Source: Pseudomonadota bacterium (GTDB lineage Bacteria; Pseudomonadota; Alphaproteobacteria; Sphingomonadales; Sphingomonadaceae). From it: a stretch of 35,059 nt of DNA. Of the stretch, positions 24,009-32,582 are shown one piece after another. Both the position numbers and the translations under genes were made by a program. Each line of letters opens with the position of its first letter. Position 1 is the first letter of the stretch. The notes beneath the pieces are model-generated. The model was not told the DNA's origin, ran no database searches, and saw nothing but the letters and a program-made list of their open reading frames with translations. The stretch spans positions 1 to 35,059 of the forward strand of contig JAEWCK010000049.1 of the NCBI GenBank assembly GCA_023390675.1. The letters run 5' to 3'.

Positions 24009-25729
24009 CAGGCGAGGACGCCTGAGGCGGTCGCCACCACGACGACGACGAGCAACGCGCCCATTCGCGCGTAATCGGTGAAGCGATAGCCGCCCGGCCC
24101 CATCACCAGCAGATTGTTCTGATGCCCAATCGGCGTGAGGAAATCCGACGAGGCTCCGACCAGCACGGCAAGCAGCACGGCATCGGCGGGAACGCCGAGG
24201 AGATGCGCCGCGTCGATCGCCAACGGCCCCATGATGATCGCAGTCGCGATGTTGTTGAGGAAAATCGAGAGCAACAGCGTGAGTGCGCATAGCGCTGCGA
24301 GCACGACAAACAACGGCATCCCGGCAAGCGCGCCACCGATTGCGGAAGCGGCGAGATCGGCGGCGCCGCTGGTCTCGAAACTCTGGCCCACTGGGATCAT
24401 CGCGGCGAGCAGGACGACCACGCTCCAGTCGATCGAGCGATATATCTCATCCGCCGGGATCATCCGGGCAGCCGCGAGCAGGCCCGCGGCGCCGAGAAAC
24501 GCGATCGCTGGCGATATTCCGCCGAGGACGACGCCTGTGACGGCTGCGGCAAAGACGCTTAAGACCGCGATCGCTCTGCCCGGCGCGACTGGCACGGGAT
24601 CGACGCGATCGATCTCGAGCAGGCGCGCGCGCGTGAGGAACGGCGCGAGATCGGTCGCGCGCCCGCGCAGGAATAGCTGGTCGCCGGCCTCGATCCGCAT
24701 GCGACCCAGCGGAATTCGCTGCCTCGCCGCGCGTGGGCCGACGGCGACCACCGCGAGCGTACCGCCGCTATGCGTCGCGACGGCATCATGTCCTTCGCCG
24801 ATCAGAAGCGAGCCATGAGCAACCACGACACGCGCGGTGACTTGTTGCCGGTCCGCGCTCGCTGCGGGCAGCGGCTCGAATCCCGTGCGGTCGGCGATGG
24901 CCCACTGATTGTCGCGCGATACGAGGAGCAGCCGATCGCCAGCGGCCAGCACGAGACCGGGGCCGACCGCGAGTCGGGCCTCGCCGCGATGGATCGCCAG
25001 CAAGCGGGCCTTCGCTTCCCTCAATTCCGCCTTGACTGTCGAGAGCGACTGGCCCGCGAGAGCCGCAGGCAGCGCGAGTTCGTAGACTCGCCAGGGCGGG
25101 CGCGTCGCCCGTTCGGCCGTTTGCCGGATCGGCAGCAGCCGCCACCCTAGCAGCGCGAGATAGGCTAGCCCCGCCACCGCTACCGCGATTCCCACGGGCG
25201 TCATGGCAAAGAAACCGAAGGGCACGCCGAGCTCGTCTTCGCGCACCGAGGACAGGATCAGATTGGCCGGGGTCCCGATCAGCGTCGTCATCCCGCCCAG
25301 AATCGTCGCGAAGGCGAGTGGCATCAGCGTGGCGGCGGGCGGCTTGCGCGCGCCGCGTGCGATCTCGGCGGCTACTGGCATGGTGATCACCAGCGCGGCA
25401 ATGTTGTTCATGAAGGCCGAGAGCAGAGCGCCGCTTGCGAGCAGCGCGGCGAGGCGGGCGCTGAAGGGCGCGCGCTTCGGGATGGCGCTCCGGGCGATCG
25501 CCGAAGCCGCGCCCGACAGCTCGACCGCCCGACCGACGACGAGGATCGCGGCGACCGCGATCACCGCCGGATCGGCGAACCCGCGCAGCGCCTGTCCAGG
25601 CGCCACCAGCCCCAGCGCCAGACAGGCGAAGAGCGCTGCGAGTGCCACCAAGTCATGGCGTACGCGCTCGGAGACGAACAGCGCGAGCGTAACGCCCAGT
25701 ATCAGGGCGCTCTGGGCGGCATCGCTCAC
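23996..25729 (-). CDS. SLC13/DASS-family permease with RCK_C domains
   Basis: A 577-residue inner-membrane protein with two blocks of membrane helices around a central cytosolic part (about residues 200-370). The two SLC13-type repeats carry 'LLSAFMNNIAALVITMPVA' and 'TLLLSIFLNNIATAIIMGPLA', the conserved NN motifs of ion transporters, and later 'GASSDFLTPIGHQNNLLVMGPG'. The central part resembles two TrkA-C/RCK_C domains ('AVGPGLVLAAGDRLLLVSR', 'RIEAGDQLFLRGRATDL'). Family members move sulfate or dicarboxylates with Na+; the substrate here is unknown. The GTG start at 25729 overlaps the antiporter stop (25726-25728), so it is the last gene of a coupled operon DUF389-antiporter-SLC13. Confidence 0.87.
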   Translation of the reverse strand: MSDAAQSALILGVTLALFVSERVRHDLVALAALFACLALGLVAPGQALRGFADPAVIAVAAILVVGRAVELSGAASAIARSAIPKRAPFSARLAALLASGALLSAFMNNIAALVITMPVAAEIARGARKPPAATLMPLAFATILGGMTTLIGTPANLILSSVREDELGVPFGFFAMTPVGIAVAVAGLAYLALLGWRLLPIRQTAERATRPPWRVYELALPAALAGQSLSTVKAELREAKARLLAIHRGEARLAVGPGLVLAAGDRLLLVSRDNQWAIADRTGFEPLPAASADRQQVTARVVVAHGSLLIGEGHDAVATHSGGTLAVVAVGPRAARQRIPLGRMRIEAGDQLFLRGRATDLAPFLTRARLLEIDRVDPVPVAPGRAIAVLSVFAAAVTGVVLGGISPAIAFLGAAGLLAAARMIPADEIYRSIDWSVVVLLAAMIPVGQSFETSGAADLAASAIGGALAGMPLFVVLAALCALTLLLSIFLNNIATAIIMGPLAIDAAHLLGVPADAVLLAVLVGASSDFLTPIGHQNNLLVMGPGGYRFTDYARMGALLVVVVVATASGVLAWRYG

Positions 25730-27000
25730 CCGGAAGCTGCCTCGCGCCTTCTCACCCGATGAAGCGCGCGCTCGATCGTTCCACCCTGCACGATGACCGC
25801 GAAGAGCACGACGATGTAGGTTGCCGCGAGCGCCACCGAACGCGCCGGACCTTCTGGCAAGCCGAGCGCCAAAGCGACCGATATCCCGCCGCGCAGCCCG
25901 CCCCAGATCAGCGTCACCGGAGCCAACCGTCCCAGATCGAGCAGCGGGCGCATCCCGGCGAGCGGCAACAGCACCGAAATGGCGCGCGCTGCTATCACCA
26001 GCGGAATCGCCAGCGCGCCGATCACCAGCAGCCGCGGATCGGCGGGGATCGTCACCACTTCGAGCCCGATCAGCAGGAACAGCACGGCGTTGAGGATGTC
26101 GTCGATCAGCGCCCAAAATTTGAGGACATAATCCCGCGTCACGTCGCTCATCGCATACGCCACCCCGGCGTTGCCGATCACCAGTCCGGCAACCGCCATC
26201 GCAACCGGCCCGCTGACATGGACCCCGTGCGCAATCGCATAGCCGCCCATTACCACAGCAAGGCTGATCAGCACCTCGGTCTTGTACTCGTCGATCGACC
26301 GCATCGCGCGGAAGCCGATCCAGCCGATGCCGAGCCCGAGCAGCACGCCCCCGCCCGCTTCGATGAGGAACATGTGGGCGGCGTGGGGCAGCGAGAATTG
26401 CGCACCGGACAGCGCCGAGGAGAGCAGGATCACGAACACCACCACGCCTACGCCGTCGTTGAACAGGCTTTCGCCAGCGACCGTCGCCTCGAGTGTGGGA
26501 GTGACGTCGGCGCGCCTGAGGATGCCCATCACCGAAACCGGGTCAGTCGGGCTGATCAGCGCGCCGAAGACGAAGCACCAGATCAGCGGCAGGCCGAAAC
26601 CGAGCAGTCCCGAAAGAAAGAAGAACCCCGCCCCGACTAGAGCGGTCGAGAACAGCACGCCGATGGTGCTGAGCACGAGGATCGGCCAGCGCCCGCGCTG
26701 CATCTCGCGCCAGTCGACGTGCAACGCTCCGGCGAAGAGCAGGAACGAAAGCATGCCGTTCATCAGCGTTTCGTGAAAGTCGATGCCTGCGATGAATCCC
26801 GCGATATTCGTACCGAGCGTGCTGCCCGGCAGCACTCGATCCAGCCCCACGACAATGAGCGATGCGAGTGCTCCCATCATCGTAAGCCCGACCGACTGGG
26901 GCAGCTTGAGGAAGCGATGATTGAAATAACCGAGCACCGCGGCGAGCACGATCAGGATTGCCGCTCCGTCGAAAGGCGTGAGCACGATGCCGCCGATCAT
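25726..27000 (-). CDS. CPA1-family Na+(K+)/H+ antiporter
   Basis: A 424-residue NhaP-type monovalent cation/proton antiporter with about 12 helices. Conserved pieces: 'FAGALHVDWREMQRGRW', 'VFGALISPTDPVSVMGILRR' (the TDPV ion-binding segment), 'VAGESLFNDGVGVVVFVI' (the ND motif), and 'LIWGGLRGGISVALALGLP' with the conserved Arg. It exports Na+ or K+ in exchange for protons and supports pH and salt tolerance. ATG 27000 overlaps the stop of the DUF389 gene by four bases and its own stop overlaps the SLC13 start, so all three are coupled. A long C-terminal cytosolic tail is absent. Confidence 0.92.
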   Translation of the reverse strand: MIGGIVLTPFDGAAILIVLAAVLGYFNHRFLKLPQSVGLTMMGALASLIVVGLDRVLPGSTLGTNIAGFIAGIDFHETLMNGMLSFLLFAGALHVDWREMQRGRWPILVLSTIGVLFSTALVGAGFFFLSGLLGFGLPLIWCFVFGALISPTDPVSVMGILRRADVTPTLEATVAGESLFNDGVGVVVFVILLSSALSGAQFSLPHAAHMFLIEAGGGVLLGLGIGWIGFRAMRSIDEYKTEVLISLAVVMGGYAIAHGVHVSGPVAMAVAGLVIGNAGVAYAMSDVTRDYVLKFWALIDDILNAVLFLLIGLEVVTIPADPRLLVIGALAIPLVIAARAISVLLPLAGMRPLLDLGRLAPVTLIWGGLRGGISVALALGLPEGPARSVALAATYIVVLFAVIVQGGTIERALHRVRRREAASG

Positions 27001-28541
27001 TGCGCCGCCTCGTTTAGCGTGAAGGCCTGTCCCGCTAGTGGCGCCGGTCGCGCTTCGATGCCCGCCTCGCGCAGCACCGCGGCGACGGCCAGCGCTCGCC
27101 GCGTCGTGAGTCCCGGTTTCTCGGGCACAGTCTCCGGCAAGCCCGGAACACCGAGCGCCAGGAGGTTCCAACGCTGCGCGGCCCAGGCCGATGTCGCCAC
27201 AGCCTCGCGCGCAGCGGAATCCAGCGCATCGGCGCCATCGGCGAAGCGGATCTCCGGCAACGCGGCGCGCGGCGGTACGATGGCGATCTCCCAGCCTTCC
27301 GCTTCGGCTTGCAGACGCATCTCCAGCGCGCGGTAGGTAGCGAGTGTTGCGCCGGGCAGCGGCGCGGCGGGCGCAGTCGCGCGATGATGGTCGCGGTCGA
27401 CCGTCACGCCGTCCGCCGCGATTCCCGCCGCCAGCGCGACCAGCCGGGAAATCTCGCTGGCACGCTCGATCTCTGCGCGCGCCGAGTCGCTGACTTGCCG
27501 CATCTCCTCGCGCTGCGCGTCGAGTGCCCCGGCGCCGGGCTCGAGCAGAACCTGGTCGAGCCGCAGCGCGACCTTGGTGCCGATGTCCCGTTCGAGCTGC
27601 ACGCGGAGTGCATCGGGTTGTTGCATCCTGCCCCGCGGCGTGATCACCACCGCGCGCACCGCGACCGGTCTGGCATCGAAATCAATATTGAGCTGCGTGA
27701 TCCGCGCGTCGTTGCCGAAGCGCTCGCCGATCGCCGATCGCACGCGCGTCATCGTCAGCGCCTCATAAGCGATGTGGTGCAGCGACAAGCCAAGCGGGAT
27801 CGCCATGGCGCCGAAGACAAGCAGGAGAAGGAGCGTCTGCGTCCAAGTCTGCTGGCTCGAAAGGAAATGGCCGAATCCATAGAAGCGCGCCATCACCGTC
27901 GCGGCCAACGCAATCGTTACGAAATTGGTCGCGAACAAGGCGAGGCTGCCCCCGAGCACCGGTATGTTCCAGGTGGCGAGGCCATAGCCGACCACAGCGA
28001 GCGGTGGCATCAACGCAGTCGCGATCGCCACTCCCACGATCGTCTCGCCGCGCCCCCGGATGATCGCGAAAGTGCCGGCCAGCGCCGCGAACAGCGCGAC
28101 GCCGAGATCGAACAAATTGGGGCGCGTGCGTGCGATGATCTCCTCGGTCGCGGCCTGCAGCGGCGACGCGAGGACGATCAGCGCCGTGAATCCCACCGCG
28201 AGCGCCGAACCCACGGCGAGCGCGGCGAGCGACCGCCGCATCTCGGTGAAGTCGAACAGTGCCAGGCTGAAGCCGAGCCCGAGAATTGGCCCCATCAGCG
28301 GCGAGATCAGCATCGCACCGATCACCACGGCTGGGGAGGAGAGCAGCAGCCCCAGGACCGCGATCCCAGCCGACATCATCGTCATGAAGGCGTAGCGTGG
28401 CGCCCAGCCGCTATCCTCGCAAATCCGCTTCATCACGGCCGCGTGATCGACGCTTCCGACGATCGCGCTCCGCCACCACAGATACGGCATGTTGCGGCGC
28501 CAGCGCGCGACAGAAGCGGAGTCGGCAGTGTTCAACGTCAA
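26997..28541 (-). CDS. DUF389-domain membrane protein
   Basis: A 514-residue protein with an N-terminal DUF389 membrane domain (about residues 45-255), showing the family's 'GAMLISPLMGPILGLGFSL' and 'VGVAIATALMPPLAVVGYGLA' segments, and a periplasmic or cytosolic C-terminal part (about 260-514) containing a DUF389-associated soluble region and a final OmpA-like-sized section of unclear fold ('TTRRALAVAAVLREAGIEARP'). The function of DUF389 is not known. It leads the operon with the antiporter and the SLC13 protein and is divergent from the ClC gene across about 100 bases. The context suggests a part in ion or pH balance. Confidence 0.85.
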   Translation of the reverse strand: MTLNTADSASVARWRRNMPYLWWRSAIVGSVDHAAVMKRICEDSGWAPRYAFMTMMSAGIAVLGLLLSSPAVVIGAMLISPLMGPILGLGFSLALFDFTEMRRSLAALAVGSALAVGFTALIVLASPLQAATEEIIARTRPNLFDLGVALFAALAGTFAIIRGRGETIVGVAIATALMPPLAVVGYGLATWNIPVLGGSLALFATNFVTIALAATVMARFYGFGHFLSSQQTWTQTLLLLLVFGAMAIPLGLSLHHIAYEALTMTRVRSAIGERFGNDARITQLNIDFDARPVAVRAVVITPRGRMQQPDALRVQLERDIGTKVALRLDQVLLEPGAGALDAQREEMRQVSDSARAEIERASEISRLVALAAGIAADGVTVDRDHHRATAPAAPLPGATLATYRALEMRLQAEAEGWEIAIVPPRAALPEIRFADGADALDSAAREAVATSAWAAQRWNLLALGVPGLPETVPEKPGLTTRRALAVAAVLREAGIEARPAPLAGQAFTLNEAAQ

Positions 28542-28645
28542 TGGGCCCCTCGATTGCCTGTTCGGTCTTTGTTAACGCCGCCCCGCGTCCAACTCCACCA
28601 AAAGGCCAGCAATTTTGGTTCGGCGGGGTGGAGACTCCGCGCGGA

Positions 28646-29984
28646 ATGGGTCACAGGCGTACGATGCGCCCGTCCGATCTTCGCGTACTCATCGACCGGT
28701 GGCTGCCCGACAGCGCCGAAGGCGTCCTCTCGACTGCGAGGCGGCGGATCGCGACCGGACTCGGCGCAGTGCTGCTCGGCCTCATCGCATTGCTCTTCGC
28801 GATGCTCGGCGACCGGATGCAAGCGACATTCACCTCGATAGTGGATCGTTGGCCCTATGCGCCACTGCTGCTTACGCCACTGGTCTTCGCGGGTACGGCG
28901 TGGGTTACCAGGCGTTGGTTCGCGCCGGCCCGCGGATCGGGCATTCCGCAAGTTATCGCCGCCGCGCGCGATCCCGAATCGACGCCCGTGCGCCCGCTGG
29001 TATCGCTGCGCACCGCGGCGGCAAAGTTCGGGCTCACGCTCGCGATGCTGCTCGGCGGCGGATCGGTGGGCCGCGAAGGGCCTACGGTACAGATCAGTGC
29101 GGCGATTATGATCGCGGTCCACCGATTCTTCCGCGTACCGCTGACCGCGGGCGTCTATATCGCCGGGGGCGCCGCGGGCGTCTCGGCGGCGTTCAACACG
29201 CCGCTGGCCGGAGTGGCCTTCGCGATCGAGGAGCTCGCTTCGGCCTATGAGCAACGCGTCGCGGTGCTGGTGATGGCCGCGGTGATGATCGCTGGGTTCG
29301 TCAGCCTCGGCGTTGCAGGCGACTATGTCTATTTCGGCGCGATGCGGCAGACGTTGCCGCTCGCCTCGATGCTGCTGGTCGTGCCTGCGCTGGCGGTGGT
29401 CGGCGGGCTATCCGGGGGTCTTTTCGCGCGCGCCGTGCTCGGTTTCGGGCGTTCGCGGCACCGCATCGTCGCTGCGACGCGCAGTCGGCCGGTGCTGCTC
29501 GCTCTCGGCTGCGGCGCGGTGGTGGCCGTTCTCGGCGTCCTCACCGGCACGACTTGGGGCACGGGCTACGCGACTACACGCGAGCTGGTCGAGGGCCATG
29601 GCGCCTCGCTCTGGTTCGGCCCGGCCAAGCTGATGACCACGCTCGCCACGACGTTGAGCGGCACGCCCGGCGGCATTTTCGCGCCATCGCTTGCCGCCGG
29701 GGCGGGAATCGGCAACCTCCTTTCGCCACTCTTCGATGCGCCCCCGGGCACGTCGTGCTCGGCATGGCCGCATATTTCGTCGGCGCGGTGCGCGCGCCGC
29801 TGACCGCGGTGATCATCATCAGCGAAACGACCGCGAGCCGCGGCCTGATCTGCCCCTCTTCGCCACGGCATTGATAGCGGATGCCGTCAGCGCGCTCGTC
29901 TGCCGCGAGCGGCTGTATCACGGACTGTCGCGCGCATTCCTGCCCGACGCAAGGGAACCCGATCGCCACCCGCCCGTTCCCTAG
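28646..29984 (+). pseudogene. ClC chloride channel/transporter gene with two one-base deletions
   Basis: A ClC-family anion channel or Cl-/H+ exchanger that would be about 446 residues. Selectivity-filter motifs are present: 'GSGIPQVI', 'GREGPTVQ' with the gating Glu, and 'GGIFAPSLAAGAGIGN'. The frame is lost at the CCCCCGGG run (29741-29748) and regained as 'HVVLGMAAYFVGAVRAPLTAVIIISETTASRGLI', then lost again near 29850, where one C is missing from what should read CTG-CCC-CTC, and continues as 'PLFATALIADAVSALVCRERLYHGLSRAFLPDAR' to TAG 29984. As written the protein ends at 29803 without its last helices. Start: ATG 28646 or 28664. Both deletions are in an otherwise perfectly conserved sequence, which suggests sequence errors or very recent loss. 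Confidence 0.85.
29954..29978 (+). promoter_or_regulatory. EcfG general-stress promoter of the trehalose operon
   Basis: GGAAC (29954-29958), 16 bases, CGTT (29975-29978): a perfect match to the promoter of the alphaproteobacterial EcfG/PhyR general stress response. It lies within the end of the ClC gene, 62 bases before the likely start of otsB. Trehalose synthesis is a known EcfG target in several alphaproteobacteria, so this is the probable stress promoter of otsB-GH15-otsA. Confidence 0.75.
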
Positions 29985-30039
29985 AAGGGCGCGGGCGCGG
30001 CGATCACGTTCGCCCATTCATCAGAAGTAGGGGCGACAC

Positions 30040-30789
30040 ATCTCGATCGGCCGAACCGAACTCGTATACCCGCCCGCCTCGCTGCTCAGCGGCGCGAGCC
30101 TGTTTCTCGATTTCGACGGGACGTTGGTCGATCTCGCCGACCGACCCGACGACGTGGTCGCCGACGAGGATCTGCGCAACTTGCTCGCCCGGCTTAACGT
30201 GCGGCTCGGCGGACGGCTGGCGGTGGTCAGCGGCCGCTCGATCGCGCAGCTCGATGCGATGCTGGGGCCGGTCGCGCGCGAAGTCGCGCTCTCCGGCAGT
30301 CATGGATGTGAACATCGGTGGCAAGGTATTTCTGCGCAGCCGCACCGCCCCGCGGAGCTCGACACCGCGGCTGAGCGGCTTCGCCCCTTCGCCGATCGCT
30401 TCGCCGGCGCGCTGCTCGAGGAGAAGAGCTACGGAGTCGCGCTGCACTACCGGCTCTGTCCCGACGCCGAGGAGGAAGCAGTCAAGCTCGCCTGGCACGT
30501 CGCACACGACCTCGATCTCGATCTCCAGGGCGGCAAGATGATGATCGAGCTGCGCGTGCGCGGCGGTGACAAGGGACTGGCGGTGCGGCGGATGATGCGC
30601 CTCGCGCCGATGAGGGGCACCGCGCCCCTGTTCATCGGCGACGACCGTACCGACGAGGACGGCTTTGCCGCCGCCGCCGAACTGGGAGGCGCGGGGATCT
30701 TCGTCGGCGCGCCGCGCGTGACTGCCGCGCGCTATCTGCTCGAAAATCCGGCCGCGGTGCGCGCCTGGCTCGCGCAGGCGATCTCGTGA
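30040..30789 (+). CDS. otsB: Trehalose-6-phosphate phosphatase (start codon irregular)
   Basis: A HAD-superfamily phosphatase of about 249 residues that turns trehalose 6-phosphate into trehalose. HAD motif I is 'LFLDFDGTLVDLADRPDD', motif II 'LAVVSGRS', and motif IV 'PLFIGDDRTDEDGF'. No ATG, GTG or TTG lies in frame between the stop TAG at 30028-30030 and motif I. AGGGG (30029-30033) is six bases before ATC at 30040, which would give 'ISIGRTELVYPPASLL' as N-terminus, so I place the start there: a rare ATC start, or an ATG altered by a base error. The first normal start codon, TTG 30124, is inside motif I and would destroy the enzyme. The stop overlaps the GH15 start. Confidence 0.85.
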   Translation: MSIGRTELVYPPASLLSGASLFLDFDGTLVDLADRPDDVVADEDLRNLLARLNVRLGGRLAVVSGRSIAQLDAMLGPVAREVALSGSHGCEHRWQGISAQPHRPAELDTAAERLRPFADRFAGALLEEKSYGVALHYRLCPDAEEEAVKLAWHVAHDLDLDLQGGKMMIELRVRGGDKGLAVRRMMRLAPMRGTAPLFIGDDRTDEDGFAAAAELGGAGIFVGAPRVTAARYLLENPAAVRAWLAQAIS

Positions 30790-32582
30790 CCGCGACGCTC
30801 GATCTCTGGCCGATCGGCAATTGCCAGGTATCGGCGCTGGTAGACCGCAACGGCCGGTTCGTCTGGGGCTGCGTCCCACGCGTCGATGGCGATCCCGCCT
30901 TCTCCTCGCTGCTCGATCCGGCTCCTCGTTCAGGCGAAGGCGCGCGCGGCTTCTGGGAAATCGACCTCGAGGACTGCGCGCGCACCGAGCAGCACTATCT
31001 GCGCAACACTGCGGTGCTCGTAACGCGGCACATCGACGCGGCGGGAAACGCAATCGAAGTGACCGACTTCTGTCCGCGCTTCCGCCGCACGGGGCGCATG
31101 TATCGCCCGGTTGCGTTCGCGCGCATCGTGCGCCCCGTCGCGGGTTCGCCGCGGATCCGCATCCGCCTGCGTCCCGCGCGCGACTGGGGCTCCGCCGATG
31201 CCGCGACGACGCGCGGCTCCAATCATATCCGCTATCTACTCGCGGACGTGGTGCTCAGGCTCAGCACGGACGCGCCGATCGGCTGGATCGAGGACGAGCG
31301 GCTGTTCCGCGTCGAACGCGACCTGCACTTCTTCCTCGGCCCCGACGAGAGCTTCGCCGAGGATATCCGCGTCGCGCTCGAGACGATGCTCGACCGCACC
31401 GCGCAGGAATGGCGCGAATGGGTGCGCGGGCTTGCCACGCCGCTCGAATGGCAGGAGGCCGTGATCCGGAGCGCGATCACGCTCAAGCTCTGCCAGCACG
31501 AGGAGACCGGCGCGATCGTCGCCGCGCTAACCACGTCGATTCCCGAACATGCCGGGTCGCAGCGCAACTGGGACTATCGCTACTGCTGGATTCGCGACGC
31601 CTATTACACCGTCCAGGCGCTCAACCGCCTGGGCGCGCTCGACGTGTTGGAGAGCTATCTGGAATATCTCCGCAACATCGTCGACAATGCCAGGGGCGGA
31701 CACATTCAGCCGCTCTACGGCGTCGGCGGCGAGGCGCGGATCGAGGAACGGATCGCGCCGGGGCTTAGCGGGTATCGCGGAATGGGGCCGGTTCGCGTCG
31801 GCAACCAGGCTTACGACCAAGTCCAGCACGACGCCTATGGCCAGATCGTCCTGTCGAACACGCAGAGCTTCTTCGATCAGCGGCTGTTCCGCATGGGCGG
31901 CATCGCCGACTTCGAGGCGCTGCAGGCGATCGGCGAGCGCGCCTGGGAGGTCCATGACAAGCCCGATGCCGGACTGTGGGAGCTGCGCACCAAGAGCCAT
32001 GTCCATACCTATTCGGTGGCGATGTGCTGGGCTGCGTGCGACCGGCTCGCCAACGCCGGGGCCCGGCTGGGCCTGGCCGATCGCGCCGCCTTCTGGCAGC
32101 GCCGCGCCGATCATATCCGCACCACTATCGAGCAGGCTGCGTGGTGCGAGCATACATCGCGCATGTCCGCCACCTTCGGCGGCGACGATCTGGACGCCAG
32201 CCTGATCCAGCTGCTCGACCTGCGCTTCCTCCCCCCCGATGATCCGCGCTTCCGCGGCACCCTGATGGCGGTGGAGGAAGGCCTTCGCCGCGGCAGTCAC
32301 ATGCTGCGCTACGCCACCGAAGACGATTTCGGCCTGCCCGAGACCGCGTTCAACGTCTGCACTTTCTGGCTGATCGAGGCGCTGCACGCGACCGGCCGGA
32401 TCGCGGACGCGCGCGCGTTGTTCGAGGAGATGCTGGGCCGGCGGACCGCCGCGGGGCTTCTTTCCGAGGATATCGATCCCCAGACTGGCGAGCTCTGGGG
32501 CAATTACCCGCAAACCTATTCGCTTGTCGGCATGATCAACTGCGCGGTGCTGCTAAGCAAGCCGTGGAGTTCGATCCGATGA
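30786..32582 (+). CDS. Glycoside hydrolase family 15 enzyme (trehalase/glucoamylase type)
   Basis: A 598-residue cytosolic GH15 protein: N-terminal beta-sandwich (about 1-220) starting 'LDLWPIGNCQVSALVDRNGRFVWGCVPRVDG', then an (alpha/alpha)6 barrel with 'QRNWDYRYCWIRDAYYTVQAL'. Probable catalytic acid Glu399 ('GLWELRTKSH') and base Glu561 ('LLSEDIDPQTGELWGNYPQ') are both present. Bacterial members next to ots genes are annotated as glucoamylases or trehalases. GTG 30786 overlaps the otsB stop (GTGA), and its own TGA overlaps the otsA ATG, so a probable trehalose- or maltooligosaccharide-cleaving enzyme is made together with the synthesis enzymes. There is no signal peptide. Confidence 0.92.
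   Translation: MTATLDLWPIGNCQVSALVDRNGRFVWGCVPRVDGDPAFSSLLDPAPRSGEGARGFWEIDLEDCARTEQHYLRNTAVLVTRHIDAAGNAIEVTDFCPRFRRTGRMYRPVAFARIVRPVAGSPRIRIRLRPARDWGSADAATTRGSNHIRYLLADVVLRLSTDAPIGWIEDERLFRVERDLHFFLGPDESFAEDIRVALETMLDRTAQEWREWVRGLATPLEWQEAVIRSAITLKLCQHEETGAIVAALTTSIPEHAGSQRNWDYRYCWIRDAYYTVQALNRLGALDVLESYLEYLRNIVDNARGGHIQPLYGVGGEARIEERIAPGLSGYRGMGPVRVGNQAYDQVQHDAYGQIVLSNTQSFFDQRLFRMGGIADFEALQAIGERAWEVHDKPDAGLWELRTKSHVHTYSVAMCWAACDRLANAGARLGLADRAAFWQRRADHIRTTIEQAAWCEHTSRMSATFGGDDLDASLIQLLDLRFLPPDDPRFRGTLMAVEEGLRRGSHMLRYATEDDFGLPETAFNVCTFWLIEALHATGRIADARALFEEMLGRRTAAGLLSEDIDPQTGELWGNYPQTYSLVGMINCAVLLSKPWSSIR

Noticed and set aside
28542..28645. EcfG promoter for the DUF389 operon or the ClC gene
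   Set aside because: I looked for GGAAC with CGTT at 16-18 bases on both strands and found no match in this divergent region.
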